A stretch of DNA of 64,000 nucleotides. Origin: Micromussa lordhowensis. Lineage: Eukaryota; Cnidaria; Anthozoa; Scleractinia; Lobophylliidae. The stretch spans positions 32,996,006 through 33,060,005 of the forward strand of contig OZ026603.1 in NCBI GenBank assembly GCA_964020085.1. The letters run 5' to 3'. Below are positions 46,715 through 57,400 of the stretch, piece after piece. The number at the start of each line of letters is the position of its first letter. Within the stretch, counting starts at the first letter, position 1. A program made the translations under genes and the position numbers. A model generated the notes under the pieces. It had not been told where the DNA came from. It did not search any database and worked only from the letters and a program-made list of their open reading frames with translations.

Positions 46715-47200
46715 ATGGAGCGTTTCGTCTGCCTCGTGGTTTTGATATCTCTCTGCAATTCTAACTACGGCCTGGAGGAATTATCTCAGAGGAATGTAAC
46801 GGGAAATAAAAGCCTCGCCGAAAAACTTGAAAACGGAACGATGGTGGAAGAAGGTGCGTCAAGGGTGAACTCTTCTCGTTTCAGAAATCGACCTGCTTTG
46901 TTAATGTTGTCTGTTGAAATCCTTAAAAACGGAAATCGCTCCAACAGCACGGACAAGGCACGTGATGGCTCGGAGATTTTCGTTATAGATGGAAACGCAC
47001 CGGAGGAAATTTCGTTTTTCGAACCTCCCAAAGCATCGCCGTATTTTCCACGTTTTAGTGAGATCTCGATGCGAACTCTGTACTTGATCGTATGCATGTG
47101 CTTGTTAATTCTGCTTTTAATGATCGTCAAACTGCTCGTCTCAAGAAGAGAACGTAAAAAGGATTATGATATGGTGACTAAAGGAGAATTTGACGCTTAA
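46715..47200 (+). CDS. Small N-glycosylated type I membrane protein (novel)
   Basis: 161 aa, intronless. I chose the ATG at 46715 (AAAATGG, strong context) over in-frame starts upstream because it begins a signal peptide, residues 1-19 (FVCLVVLISLC core). The ectodomain (20-120) carries six N-x-S/T sites (NVT, NKS, NGT, NSS, NRS, NST) and no domain I recognise. Residues 121-142 (TLYLIVCMCLLILLLMIVKL) are a transmembrane helix. A basic stop-transfer RRERKK and a 12-residue tail with YDMV, a YxxPhi endocytic signal, follow. It probably sits at the cell surface or in endosomes. It lies between the two convergent Wnt genes, on Wnt5's strand. No homologue comes to mind; it may be lineage-specific. 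Confidence 0.72.
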   Translation: MERFVCLVVLISLCNSNYGLEELSQRNVTGNKSLAEKLENGTMVEEGASRVNSSRFRNRPALLMLSVEILKNGNRSNSTDKARDGSEIFVIDGNAPEEISFFEPPKASPYFPRFSEISMRTLYLIVCMCLLILLLMIVKLLVSRRERKKDYDMVTKGEFDA

Positions 47201-47588
47201 AGCTGAGCCAAATGGATCTAATATCAGAGATATACGGTCATTGCACACTACTGTGGCATAAAAGGTTTTTCACGTAACCGGAAAATCCGGTTGCAAGCTG
47301 GTTTGCAGGGACCAGAAGTCTACGTGTTGTAAACTGAATTGATTGTTTTGTTACGTTGTTCCTGGGAAACATCGCCTTACGCCGTGGAAACACTAAAGTA
47401 GGCAGCATCATGTTCATGTTATTTACTATTGACATAAATTATTGTAATTTTAATATACACTATTGACAAATCACAAACGAGAATGGACGAAGTATTTTGT
47501 AAAGCCGGGAATCAGCAAGTTGCAAGGGTCATTGTAGCTTTTAAAGTAACTAATCAACGACCTCACCATTTTTTGTGTGCTTATTTTT

Positions 47589-47594
47589 AATAAA
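47589..47594 (+). promoter_or_regulatory. Candidate poly(A) signal of the membrane-protein gene
   Basis: AATAAA about 390 bases past the stop codon at 47200, just before the mobile element that starts near 47667. Confidence 0.45.
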
Positions 47595-47666
47595 TCCTTC
47601 CAAATAATAGGCACAGTGGCTTAGTTTTAAAGGAGAACTGAAGACATATACCTCTTACTAATGAAT

Positions 47667-48049
47667 AAAGGGGGTAAGTTTCTAAAGAAACTGCGTTGCT
47701 GCGTCGGTGGGGAGTATAATCTGACAATGTGAATTGCCCACCGTAAAGAGATTTGAAAGCTGACGTTTCTAGCGTTAGCCCTTCGTCGGAGCGAATCGAG
47801 GAATTTTGGTTTGTGTGTGGTTTATATAGAGAAAGATGGAGCTACGCTATTAGTTGGTGCATGGTGACGTGAAAAACAACAGAATGAATTAGTTGAATGA
47901 AAAGCGTTCGTTGATACCGTGAGGGTTAAGAGTGCCGATTTGAAAAATAAATTTTTGTTCTAGAGTTTTGCGGCTTTCCGTGCTTCCTTGATGTAGGGAA
48001 ACGCCGCAGACGACCAAGGGAGCACGGAAAGCCGCAAAACTCTAGAACT
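47667..48049 (-). mobile_element. Penelope-like element 3' end with protein C-terminus
   Basis: On the minus strand a reading frame with ESRKTLEQKFIFQIGTLNPH, then GINERFSFN, ends at 47889. This is the C-terminal signature of cnidarian Penelope-type reverse transcriptases as I remember it. It is followed by the family terminal sequence (CTAACGCTAGAAACGTCAGC, TCTCTTTACGGTGG, TTTCTTTAGAAACTTACCCC). At the other side 47957-47990 and 48015-48048 are inverted copies (TTCTAGAGTTTTGCGGCTTT and its complement), marking an inversion junction. It is a dead, heavily 5'-truncated copy. Confidence 0.75.
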
Positions 48050-48785
48050 CTTTAGTAAGATATTTATTGTATCTCTACTGTGTGTCTGACGGTTTCGGGA
48101 ACGATTTCTATTCACGCGGAACGGCTTCAAATCTCTGACACACGTCGAAAGCAAAACGAGTTGAGTCGTTAGCACGTTTTAATACACAATTTAAAGTAAA
48201 AGAGATTGTTAAACTTTTACTTGCTATAAAAGTCAAGACAACTTGGCGATAAATCAGGAAACATTTTTGGCAACAAAACCAGGTTTAAATTTTAGCGGGC
48301 CTCACAATAGAATACAGCCCGCTAAAAAACTGACCAATCACTGCGCGCGCAGTAACTGAGAGATATAATAAAGATAACTACTCACCTTCAAGTTATTGTA
48401 TTTCTGGCTCTCTGATTGGCTTACAAAACCCCGGTTAATCACAAAGAACCGAGGTCTTACCTTACATGGAAAATGACGAGCGATGTGCTTACAATTTTTC
48501 GTCGGGGCAAAAAATGTTACCAAAGCTTTGTTAAAATCAGAAATGATTATAATATTTAGATAATAATTGTTTGGATAATATAACAAGCAAACCATTTACA
48601 AGGCTCTAATTAATACAGAACAATACTTATGAGATTTTCTGCGAGAACGTTTAATGGACTTTTACAAACTTCACTGAGAAAAATCGATCATTTAAATCCA
48701 GTGAAAAAGGAACCCTTCACGTGAGTAAAACAAAGCGAGTGGAATATCGTTCGGTGATGAGATGCACACATTTTCAAACTCGACT

Positions 48786-49048
48786 AGGGTGCTTTTCTTT
48801 GGAAAAATCCAAGACTAAATCAAATCAAAAAACGGATTTTGCATTTATTTACTTAACAGATTGATCCAAGATCACTCGAATCATGGTGCATCAAAGGAAC
48901 GGAAAAATCCTTACCCATTGTGGATTCTTCGATTCCTTCGAAGCACCATAATCCCACTGATCTTGGATCAATCCGTTTGGTAAATAGATGCAAAGTCCAT
49001 TTTTGGATTTAGGAATGCAATCTTGGATTTTCACAAAGCAACGCACCC
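48786..49048. mobile_element. Palindromic MITE, longer relative of 41215-41396
   Basis: The ends AGGGTGC(T)TTTCTTTG and CAAAGCAACGCACCCT are inverted. The interior carries GATCCAAGATCACTC and ATGGTGCATCAAAGGAAC, shared with the MITE at 41215-41396, plus extra inverted blocks (AAATCCAAGA, TCTTGGATTT). No clear target duplication. Confidence 0.7.
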
Positions 49049-49738
49049 TTAACTTTCATGAACACTCTCTGAAGACCATCGGGGAAGCAGATACTTCTTT
49101 TCAAGGCGTTTTGAGGGAAAGGAAGAGGATTGACTAATGATTTAGCACACGTCAGTGAAATAGAACGTCGAGGCCTTATTTCAATTTTTCGTCTGAAATC
49201 TGCTGGACGCATTACTAGAGTCAATGTTGTCAGATCATCTGGCACTGTGCCGGTCTCTTGTTACAAAGAAATGACAACGTTGAACACAGTTGTTGTGTTG
49301 TATTTGTATTTCTTAGGTTTGGGTTCCGCCTCATTTCCCTGTTTTACAACAAAATTGCATATCTAAATTGTACAATCAGGATATTGAACAAAATGTTTTT
49401 CATTAAACCACATACCGTAATTGCAATATTAAAACCTAAAAAAAATTCAGCTATCAAAACATTGTCCTCTAGGCAGTCTTTCAACACCGAGGTTCATCAT
49501 TCGCTTTCTTTCATCAGTTTTCTGTGAAATTATACCCTGTATTTACAAAAGTAGTTCGAAACTCTGAAAAAAACCTACTCTTCTGATTTTTCAATGATCA
49601 ACTTCATATAATAACTTAATGATATAATTATAAATACGACTCATTGGGATAATTTCCCTAAGATATCTTATAAACGTTGTATATTGACGTGTTCATAAAG
49701 ATAAATAATGTAATAATTAAAAGCTAACCAAGTAGAGG

Positions 49739-49806
49739 AAACTAACAAGTTCGAGCGTTAATCACTTGACATTCTAACAATGTCGCACGAACTTGTAAGT
49801 TTCGTC
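49739..49806. repeat. Imperfect hairpin
   Basis: GAAACTAACAAGTTCGAGCG (from about 49739) pairs with CGCACGAACTTGTAAGTTTC ending near 49803, with two mismatches. Possibly a small foldback element. Confidence 0.6.
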
Positions 49807-50854
49807 ATTCAGTTAACTAACTCCGGTATTTCTTTAAAACTACAGAATTAAATAAGTTATAGTCTTCTCGAAATCTCATTCAAAAACGCTCTTTTACAAA
49901 TAACTGGCCTTTGTGCGGTATTCCTAACGGCAAAATAAAATTGCTAGCTAAGTTTGCGATAACTTTGCAATGCTATAATACGATAGCTAATCTTTTACTA
50001 TCTTCTAGAGCATAAAGTACATCTTGTCATATCAAATAAAAAAAATTCTTAAGCATTTTTCGCAACTATTCTAACCAAGCGGAAGCAATTGTGTCTACAC
50101 CCTTTAACTTTAACAAAATGGTTATTTACCATTCACAAGAAAATTCCCGTCGGAATGTAAATGGTTAAGACATTTAGGTCTCGATCGACCGGAAAATTTT
50201 CGAAGAAAACGGAACGTCTTTAAAAGGTACTCCAAAATTTCCGAGTGGAAAAGGTGAATACCATTTACACTTCTTCACCGCCATCCTGGAATTAAGAACT
50301 CGTCCTAGTCTCTTTCGGTAAATTAGGCGTTTTTGAGCAAATGGTTAATGGCCAATCCGAACTTAACATCAGAGATTTTTGCTTACCATTTGCACAACTG
50401 TTGACGAGCCGGTTTCTTCATGTAAATGGTAAACAACCAATGAGAACCAGTGACTATAGCGAGATCAGAGTTCTCAATTTCTTCAGTTCGTACCAGAACA
50501 AAGCTCGCACACGACAAAGCTTTAGTTCTCCCGGAACGGCAATCCGTCCTTTTCTCCCCAGAGTCATCTGATGTCGCTTGACACAGGAACTGCATGTTTA
50601 GTAACGCATTTTCTTCTATTTAGCCATGCATTGTTTGGAAACCCTTGATTAATTAACTAGATCACAAAGATATTATTAATTTCATTATATCACAATTAAG
50701 GTGTTAAATAAAATAATATTGCTCATAAATCGATTGTTCCGTCTGCTATGACAGATTCATTGTTTTTCGATCACTAAAAAAAGGACGACATGTCTGCCCT
50801 CCACAATATTTTAGTTCATACCCCACTCGTCACTTCAATAAGAAAATTGAAAAG

Positions 50855-51090
50855 TTTGCAACACGGTGGTCCAACACCCAACATGTCATAACACGTCGCA
50901 ACACGCGAGCAACATCATCATCATCATTATCATCATCATCATTATCATCATTATCATCATCATCATCATCATCATCATCATTTTATTTAATAATGCAGGT
51001 CACACAATTGGCAGCCAATGAGGCTGATGTTGCGGCCAACATGTTGCGCCCAACAATGTTGCGATGTGTTGCGTTGAAATGTTGCGATCG
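50855..51090. repeat. Foldback-like repeat with an ATC microsatellite core
   Basis: Flanks rich in CAACA/TGTTG words (CCAACACCCAACATGT at 50870, CCAACATGTTGCGCCCAACA at 51036) face each other across an (ATC)n tract at about 50911-50981. Probably a MITE with an expanded microsatellite. Confidence 0.55.
50982..50987 (-). promoter_or_regulatory. Candidate poly(A) signal after Wnt7 exon 4B
   Basis: AATAAA on the minus strand about 400 bases past the distal Wnt7 stop, inside the repeat at 50855-51090. Confidence 0.35.
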
Positions 51091-51383
51091 TTTTAGCCGT
51101 TTCAGGGCTACAAGTTTCCTTTCGTTACTAAAGTGGCGAATGGAATATTATTTCTATTGATAAATAAAACAACTTAGCGATTCTTCCAGTTATCAACTCA
51201 TTCTCATATTAATATTCTTGCTAGTTTGCAAATGTTATCGCTCAGAGACGACAAAAGATCATTTTTTTAACGAAACTCTGGCCCTTAACGACAGAATAAC
51301 TGAAAAGAGAGAAAAATCAATAATTATTTTAATCTGCACTACTCGCAAGCCTTTGTGCTGGTCAGTGACCATTCCACAGCGGT

Positions 51384-51863
51384 TCATTTGCATCTGAATT
51401 CTTCGGTCCTCTCTTTGCATTTCTTGCATTTTACGTAGCAGCACCAGTGAAACTTGCAGTTACAATCCCATCTTCTGACGATTTCATGAGTATCGTATCC
51501 TCGTCCACAGCACAGAAAGTCGCAACCGTCAGAACCCGAGGATGTTCTGTTGCACTTCCGCTCCACCGTCCCCGGAAGTCTTCTCAGTTTATGTTCGTCA
51601 CAGTAATTCGGCGACCTGCCGATGTACACCAGGTCTTTCGGTGAGGGCTTTTCACCATCGCCTGATTTGAGAAGATAAGCGTCTCGTTTACCGTCTCGGG
51701 AAGGGTATTTGACAGTTCGTGCAAGGACAGGCTTGTCGTAGCGTCGTTTTAACTGAAGTCCCACTTTTTTAAAGGAAGGAAGAGCCTGCCAGCAGGTTCT
51801 GGTAACACACGACGCGGAGGCACCGTGACAGCGGCACTGAATTTCCCGACTCTCTTTGAGCGC
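51384..51863 (-). CDS. Wnt7: Wnt7 alternative terminal exon 4B (distal)
   Basis: 160 codons from a phase-0 acceptor (CTTTTACTAG|GCG) to TGA. Joined to Wnt7 exon 3 it gives 354 aa. The thumb is CRCHGASASC with S213 in register. TRTCW, SPNYC, CGRGYDTH and CNCKFHWCCYVKCKKC...FRCK are close to the Wnt7 consensus. The end looks more Wnt7-typical than that of exon 4A. All 16 C-terminal cysteines are present. No exons 1-3 lie between it and exon 4A. Either it is an alternative last exon or the tail of a lost second Wnt7; the intact reading frame and splice phase favour use. Confidence 0.8.
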   Translation of the reverse strand, partial: ALKESREIQCRCHGASASCVTRTCWQALPSFKKVGLQLKRRYDKPVLARTVKYPSRDGKRDAYLLKSGDGEKPSPKDLVYIGRSPNYCDEHKLRRLPGTVERKCNRTSSGSDGCDFLCCGRGYDTHEIVRRWDCNCKFHWCCYVKCKKCKERTEEFRCK

Positions 51864-52926
51864 CTAGTAAAAGAAGGGTCCCCAAGCAAACAACTAAATG
51901 GTTGCATTGGCAGCAAGTTATATTTTGGCAAGGAATCACGTCCTGTTCTCCCATGCACTCCTTGAGTGTCTAGGAACGGTCAGTGGACCAAATTATCAGG
52001 CGAGCAAGTCGAAAATATGCCTTCGGGTGAGAAGGAGATCAATCCGACCTCGTGTTATTTATTTGAGTGATAAAATGATATTGATACCGTTAAGACCTTC
52101 ACCCCTCTATGAAATCATTTCGGTTTAGAAGCAACCCAGAAATCAGATTGTAATCCACAACGCTATTTTTTTGCCTTGTTCATGAGGGATGTAAAGACCC
52201 GATTCTTCATCTAAACATAAATTGACACATTGGTAAAGTTCAGATACCCTGAAACCAAAGCACTCTTTGAGACTGCCTGATAACTTCCTTCGACGAAACA
52301 AAATCGAGATAAAAAGTTTCAAGCACATTATTTGAGTGTTTAAAAACATGGTCAAAATATTATGCCTTGTATTGGAGTGAAAGTCGTATCGGTACGATCC
52401 GGAAAGATTTTCCAATTTCAGTTTTCTATTTCGTTTGAGAAGAACGATTTTTTTTTTGTCTTATACCACACCTCGCACTCGTCGTTAAAACCTTAAATTT
52501 AGAGTTAGTTTATCACATTGCTGTTTCCTTTTTCAGTCTTTTCCGATGCTAGCGGCGAATTTGCTAAGAAAGTAACGGGCATTTTGATGCTACTGATCTT
52601 ACGATAACCACAAATCTTAAGCTGTCGCAAAAATTGGGAATTTCAAAACTGAATTTTCCCATCCATGTTACAGTGCTGTTTGTGAGCCGTGAAGGCGGCT
52701 AAGAAATATAATTTACCACCAAGAATATCGCCTTTCAGTTTCTCCACTTGATCCCAACTATGATTTAAATCAAAACAGTTGTTCACTTTCAGCACTACAC
52801 ATCGACTGGTCACCAAAATCAAATCAAAAACAGAAAACATCACATTGTTAACTTCAGGTTCCTGGTCGGCTTTGTTGTGAAAGTCGAGTAAAGTGACCTC
52901 CATATTTTAACATCCTCTGGTCCCCG

Positions 52927-53061
52927 TTGTTGAAAGGCTGGGTAAACGCTATTCACCGGATAAATCGCTATCCAGCGGATAAGTGTTAACAAAGCAAACC
53001 ACGCTTTCTGCTGGATTGTGATTTATCCGATGGATAGCGTTATCCACCTTTCAAACAGTTC
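52927..53061. mobile_element. Short MITE with inverted ends
   Basis: The left end TTGAAAGGCTGGGTAAACGC, then TATTCACCGGATAAATC, pairs with the minus-strand reading of the right end, TTTGAAAGGTGGATAACGCT, then ATCCATCGGATAAATC. A common type in cnidarian genomes, as I recall. No coding capacity. Confidence 0.75.
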
Positions 53062-53548
53062 AGTGCAAGGAAAAAGTTAAATTCGTGGACCAAATCAAGT
53101 TGTTTTTGCGACATTGCTCCTGTTTGGAGAGAAAAAAGATACCTTTTTCTGATTGGTTGCAGGAAAAAAAAAACAAATAAAATTGGTCTTAGTTAGGGCA
53201 AAGCCGAAAGCAAATTCAAATAGCTTTTGAAAACTCATTTTTAAAACTATCTGTGTTGCGTTGGGGTCCCTGACAAATAAATGTAAATTAGATACTACAA
53301 AAGCAATTCAAATGAAACAAGATTGGTATATTCGCTCGTCCCCACCCAGTACAGTCCTTTGTACATTTATAACTTTCCGGGCGCAAGAGGTGTGGTATAA
53401 GAATTTTTTTACCTACTTTAACTTCAAAGAAAATGGCAGATTCTTTCTGTTTCATTTATAGGCTAAACTACACTCTAATCAATCTCCTGATTGCATAAAT
53501 AATTTAAAGAAAAAATTATCAGGCCTGCAGTCAGAGATTAACATCCCT

Positions 53549-53554
53549 TTTATT
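53549..53554 (-). promoter_or_regulatory. Candidate poly(A) signal after Wnt7 exon 4A
   Basis: AATAAA on the minus strand about 460 bases past the proximal Wnt7 stop and well before exon 4B. This is the layout expected for competing last exons. Confidence 0.4.
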
Positions 53555-54013
53555 TCAGTTTAGGACGTCGAATAAACTGTCCATGTGTGAAATTATATAT
53601 ATGTATTTCACATGATCTCCTTCAACAAATTGCGCGCGTTCCTAGTCAAATTACCTTCGTCAATTGCTTATTTTTATCTTTTCTAGAACTTCACTACGTT
53701 TAATAAAATCTCTTGCGCTCAGCGCTCTGTACTGTCAACTGTTCTGTGTAACTTTAACGTGCATTTTACGACTTTTTTCATCTCTAACGTCTGATTTGCA
53801 TACAATATGAAGTTGTTATTTCTCTGTGGATGCTCTGCTGTAAATGTGGTATAGTTACGCATTTAGCTGCACTTTCTGTCTTTGTAACTGTTGCACTTTA
53901 ATTCAGGTATTAATGTTTTTTTTTAGGCTAAGCTGCACCTAGCTGTGCTTTAGGTCGCAGTGTACATTTGTCAGCGCGTCAGAGCTACCCATGTAGTGTC
54001 TCTACTTTCGCGT

Positions 54014-54496
54014 TTATTTGCAGGTGTACTTGACCACAGTTTCGACGCACTCCTGACATTTCACTTCACAGCACCAGTGAAATTTACACTTGCATTGCGA
54101 CACCTCAGTGAGGTTGTGGGTGTCGTGCCCGCGTTCACAACACAAGTAGTCGCAGCTGCCGAGACCATCCGAGGTTTTGTTACAGATGCGATCTTGCGTT
54201 CCAGGGATTCTAGAACGCATGTCTCGAGTACAATATGCGTCTGAGTCATTCAAATACACTAAGCGATTGGATTTCGGTTTCTCTGAATCTTCAGATATTG
54301 GCACAAGGTGTCCTGGTTTCTGGCCAGTGGGTGTGTCGATCATGGAGGGTTTCATTCTGACAGCAGAAAGATAGTGGTCCTTTAATTTATTTCCGATTTG
54401 ACGGATTGAAGGCAGCGTCTTCCAGCACGTACGGGTAGTACAAGATGCTGAAATTCCATGGCATTTGCATTCGAAAACCAAATTCTCTCTAAGAAC
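54014..54496 (-). CDS. Wnt7: Wnt7 terminal exon 4A (proximal)
   Basis: 161 codons from a phase-0 acceptor (CCTACTTTAG|GTT) to TAA. It encodes VLRENLVFECKCHGISASC, TTRTCW, the spacer, DAYC, LCCERGHDTH and CKCKFHWCCEVKC...YTCK, with all 16 C-terminal cysteines. It shares RGxDTH, CNxTS and IPGT/LPGT with exon 4B, so these are sister copies. Confidence 0.9.
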   Translation of the reverse strand, partial: VLRENLVFECKCHGISASCTTRTCWKTLPSIRQIGNKLKDHYLSAVRMKPSMIDTPTGQKPGHLVPISEDSEKPKSNRLVYLNDSDAYCTRDMRSRIPGTQDRICNKTSDGLGSCDYLCCERGHDTHNLTEVSQCKCKFHWCCEVKCQECVETVVKYTCK

Positions 54497-57400
54497 CTAA
54501 AGTAGGCGAGAAAAATGTCCCAGTTTAAGGTGGAAACTTAGGTTGCGCTCTAGCTTCTAGAGACAGGGGACGGTAAAACGACTCGCATCAGTTCTTACTC
54601 GACTCCGCCATGTTTACTAAAACAGATCCTCTATAAGATTACTTTTTGTTTTGTTTTTGCCTGCTTCAATTGTTTCAAGTTATCAGAATCACGAACTTTA
54701 TGTGAACTCCTTAAACGTTCTTATACCACACCTCCCCCCCTCAGTCAACTGAATCGCACCCCCCCCCCCCCCTTAGTCACTGACTCGCAATGGGTTTTTC
54801 CGGTTTCAAGAAGAGCTGTCGCAGAGTTAGCGGCGGGCAAATTAGCTGCGCATGCGCAAAAAAATTGTCGCGTGCTAGCGTCCAGTTCCCACGAAATGAT
54901 AAGAAACGTGGGTGGTAACTGGAAACATATGACATAAGGACAAATGTTTGTTAGCAAAGTGATACTATTTCTTTTCCTCTAGTTAATTTATAAACTTTGC
55001 ATCATGTTATTTTAGCTAGTAAGAGATGGAATGAAAGGCTATTTTGCCGAAAATTAAGGCATATCTGTTTAAGAAATTATCATTTTAATTTATTTCACTT
55101 TTGCCCAATGCAACTAAATTAGAAAAGTCTCACATTTTATTCCTTACCCGCTAGAATATAATAATTTAGTATTTTCGACAAACTAGGATTTGTGGTACTC
55201 AATCATGGATATCACATCTTCAAATATTTAGCCTGATGCTCTTAAGATTACTTTTATTATTAGATGGTCTTGTTTTCCTCAGTAAGTTGTTACTCGACGG
55301 CTTCCTTCGATATCAAGTTTATGCAAAGCGAACAATGAGTGTCTTTATTGTGATATGACTCCTTGAACAAAATTGACCTTGAAAGCTTTCTTTAGAACAA
55401 GCTCGATCTGCAGCAGGAATGCGGTGGCTTTCTATATTAGAGGCTTAAGTAAACCACAACGGCAACGGCAACGGCAAAGGGAACCCCACCAAACTTAAGG
55501 TTTTAATGAGTGGAACAATGGCTGTGCACGTGCGTTATAAACCGTTTCACATTTCTTCGCCGTCTTCTGCTCAACAACAACTTGAAATCACCAAGTTCTG
55601 AGTATTTTGGAGAACACCAACGGCGGTGGCTACTTTTTGCTATTTTCATTTGGAGCTGGCGTGACATATTAAGCTTGAGCAAGTTTTAAGGCCGTCAGAC
55701 GTACTGAACAAATCTAGGTAATTGCGAAATTCGAAGGTCAAATCTAAATTCACTTTTGACTAGGCATTGTTAAAAATGTACAGTTTCTAGGGGATGAGGG
55801 TCGCTTTTGCACACTCTTGTCTCAGACAATCAAATTTCTCTGAGCTCATAAACCACCAATGATAAATTATCTCATAGAATTATCGTGCACTTCGCCAAAA
55901 CTCTGAAGTGCTCAAGCAAGTTTTTCCCGCCTGTCTTTTATTGACAGCTAAAATGGCCAATGAGCGTGCAAGAATTGTCAGAGCTCTGGTGAAAATTTTC
56001 CTTCATTTTTCTTCCTTTCCTTTTCTTAAAATAAAATTTCCGATTTTCTCACTACTCGCAAAGCTTGCTACAGGTGTGAACTGGGACATAGATGACTAAA
56101 GACTGTGAACGAATTCCTTTACGTGACTTTTCACACGAGCGTTCTCAGGCATTCTTATCCGATGCTGTTTGTTTCTTGGCTATTTTGAGAAAGAAATCTG
56201 CGCTTACATTATGTTACAAACAAGAACCGTTTGTGTAATATTTCAAACCAAGAAAAACGTGATTTTGGAATCTATACGTTGTAGTTTTTTTTTTCTCTTT
56301 TTGTCAACATAAAATGAATGAATATTTATGCCTGCATCATCAACAAGGTTATGAAAGGAATATTGTCTTACATGCACGCTTTCCAAAATGAGCAGAAGAT
56401 GTGTTTCTCATTTATAAGAAGGACTCAAATTTTAAGTTATAGATTCTATCTTTTAAAAGCTTTCTAAGAATTAATTCTCCTATGAGGATAAGTATTCGTA
56501 ATATTAAAGAAGAATTTTACTTGAAACGTGATTCTTTTGTGTCTATTTCAAAATAACCTTTAAAAAAAAATGAACTCAACTTTTAGGGTGGGAGAGCAAA
56601 TGTTTTTATGCCAAAAATATCTCTTCGGTATATTAAAAGAACTTGTTATGAAAATAAAAGATGATCTGGCAGTGTTTGTTTCTTAGTTCCCAGCTGTTAA
56701 AGAATCCACAGTTAATATTAATCTCGGCAGGCGGGCTTATAGAGCTTCGCAGGTTTTAATTACCACGAATTCAGCCAAACAATTCTTTTCATAACCATAG
56801 CGTCAGGGATTTTTTTATTTCACAAAGGGTAAAATTGCTCCCCCTTTGAGAAGGCACTGTTGCTACCCAGTATCGTTTGCAGTCGGCATGATTTCGTCTA
56901 ATTCGTGGCAAAGCTTGGCGTTAAACAGTTTGAAAAGCCTTTCGTATTGCTTAGCCACTCACAAAGTATGGTAGTTGAACGTTGATGGGTCAAAGTGTGT
57001 AGTTTTCGGAAAGGTCCTGTGCTGCATAAGAACGTCATTCCCTCCCAAGTTACCCAACATTCCCATCACAGTGTGAACACGCTCCTCAGTTTCAGAGAGG
57101 AAGCAAAGAATTCTAACGCGTGTTTGGCACAAAAACAATCGTTTTAAACACTGCTGTGTTAGCTTTGTTCAAAGAAGCTTGCAAACACATTAACTTAATT
57201 GAAACGACCGCAAACAACTGTATGCTGAAGATACAAAGAAAAACGGACAGCAACAAGCAGATAGAGCGAAGAAGCCTTTAAAAGTTACTTAAAAGGTTTA
57301 ATTTATTTGTCCAAACCCTTCTCAAGAATTCGAGCTTTGAATTTCGACTTCAGTGAGCAATGACAACCTTTACCCTCAACGTCAGTAGCTTGCAGACGAA

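Larger units (their letters stand above)
47201..51383. other. Interval between the membrane-protein gene and Wnt7
   Basis: 4.2 kb with a Penelope 3' end (47667-48049), a palindromic MITE (48786-49048), a small foldback (about 49739-49806), a repeat with an ATC tract (50855-51090) and the distal Wnt7 3' UTR. No further gene is seen. Confidence 0.6.
51864..54013 (-). other. Spacer between the two Wnt7 terminal exons
   Basis: 2.15 kb. I searched the minus strand for other Wnt exons and found none. It contains a MITE (52927-53061) and 4A's probable 3' UTR. The open frame at 52643-52903 has no family signature. Confidence 0.6.

Noticed and set aside
46786..47130. 114-codon minus-strand open frame
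   Set aside because: It is the antisense shadow of the membrane-protein gene.
50911..50981. ATC triplet run as a possible CRISPR-like or coding repeat
   Set aside because: It is a simple microsatellite without spacers, and no gene frame runs through it.
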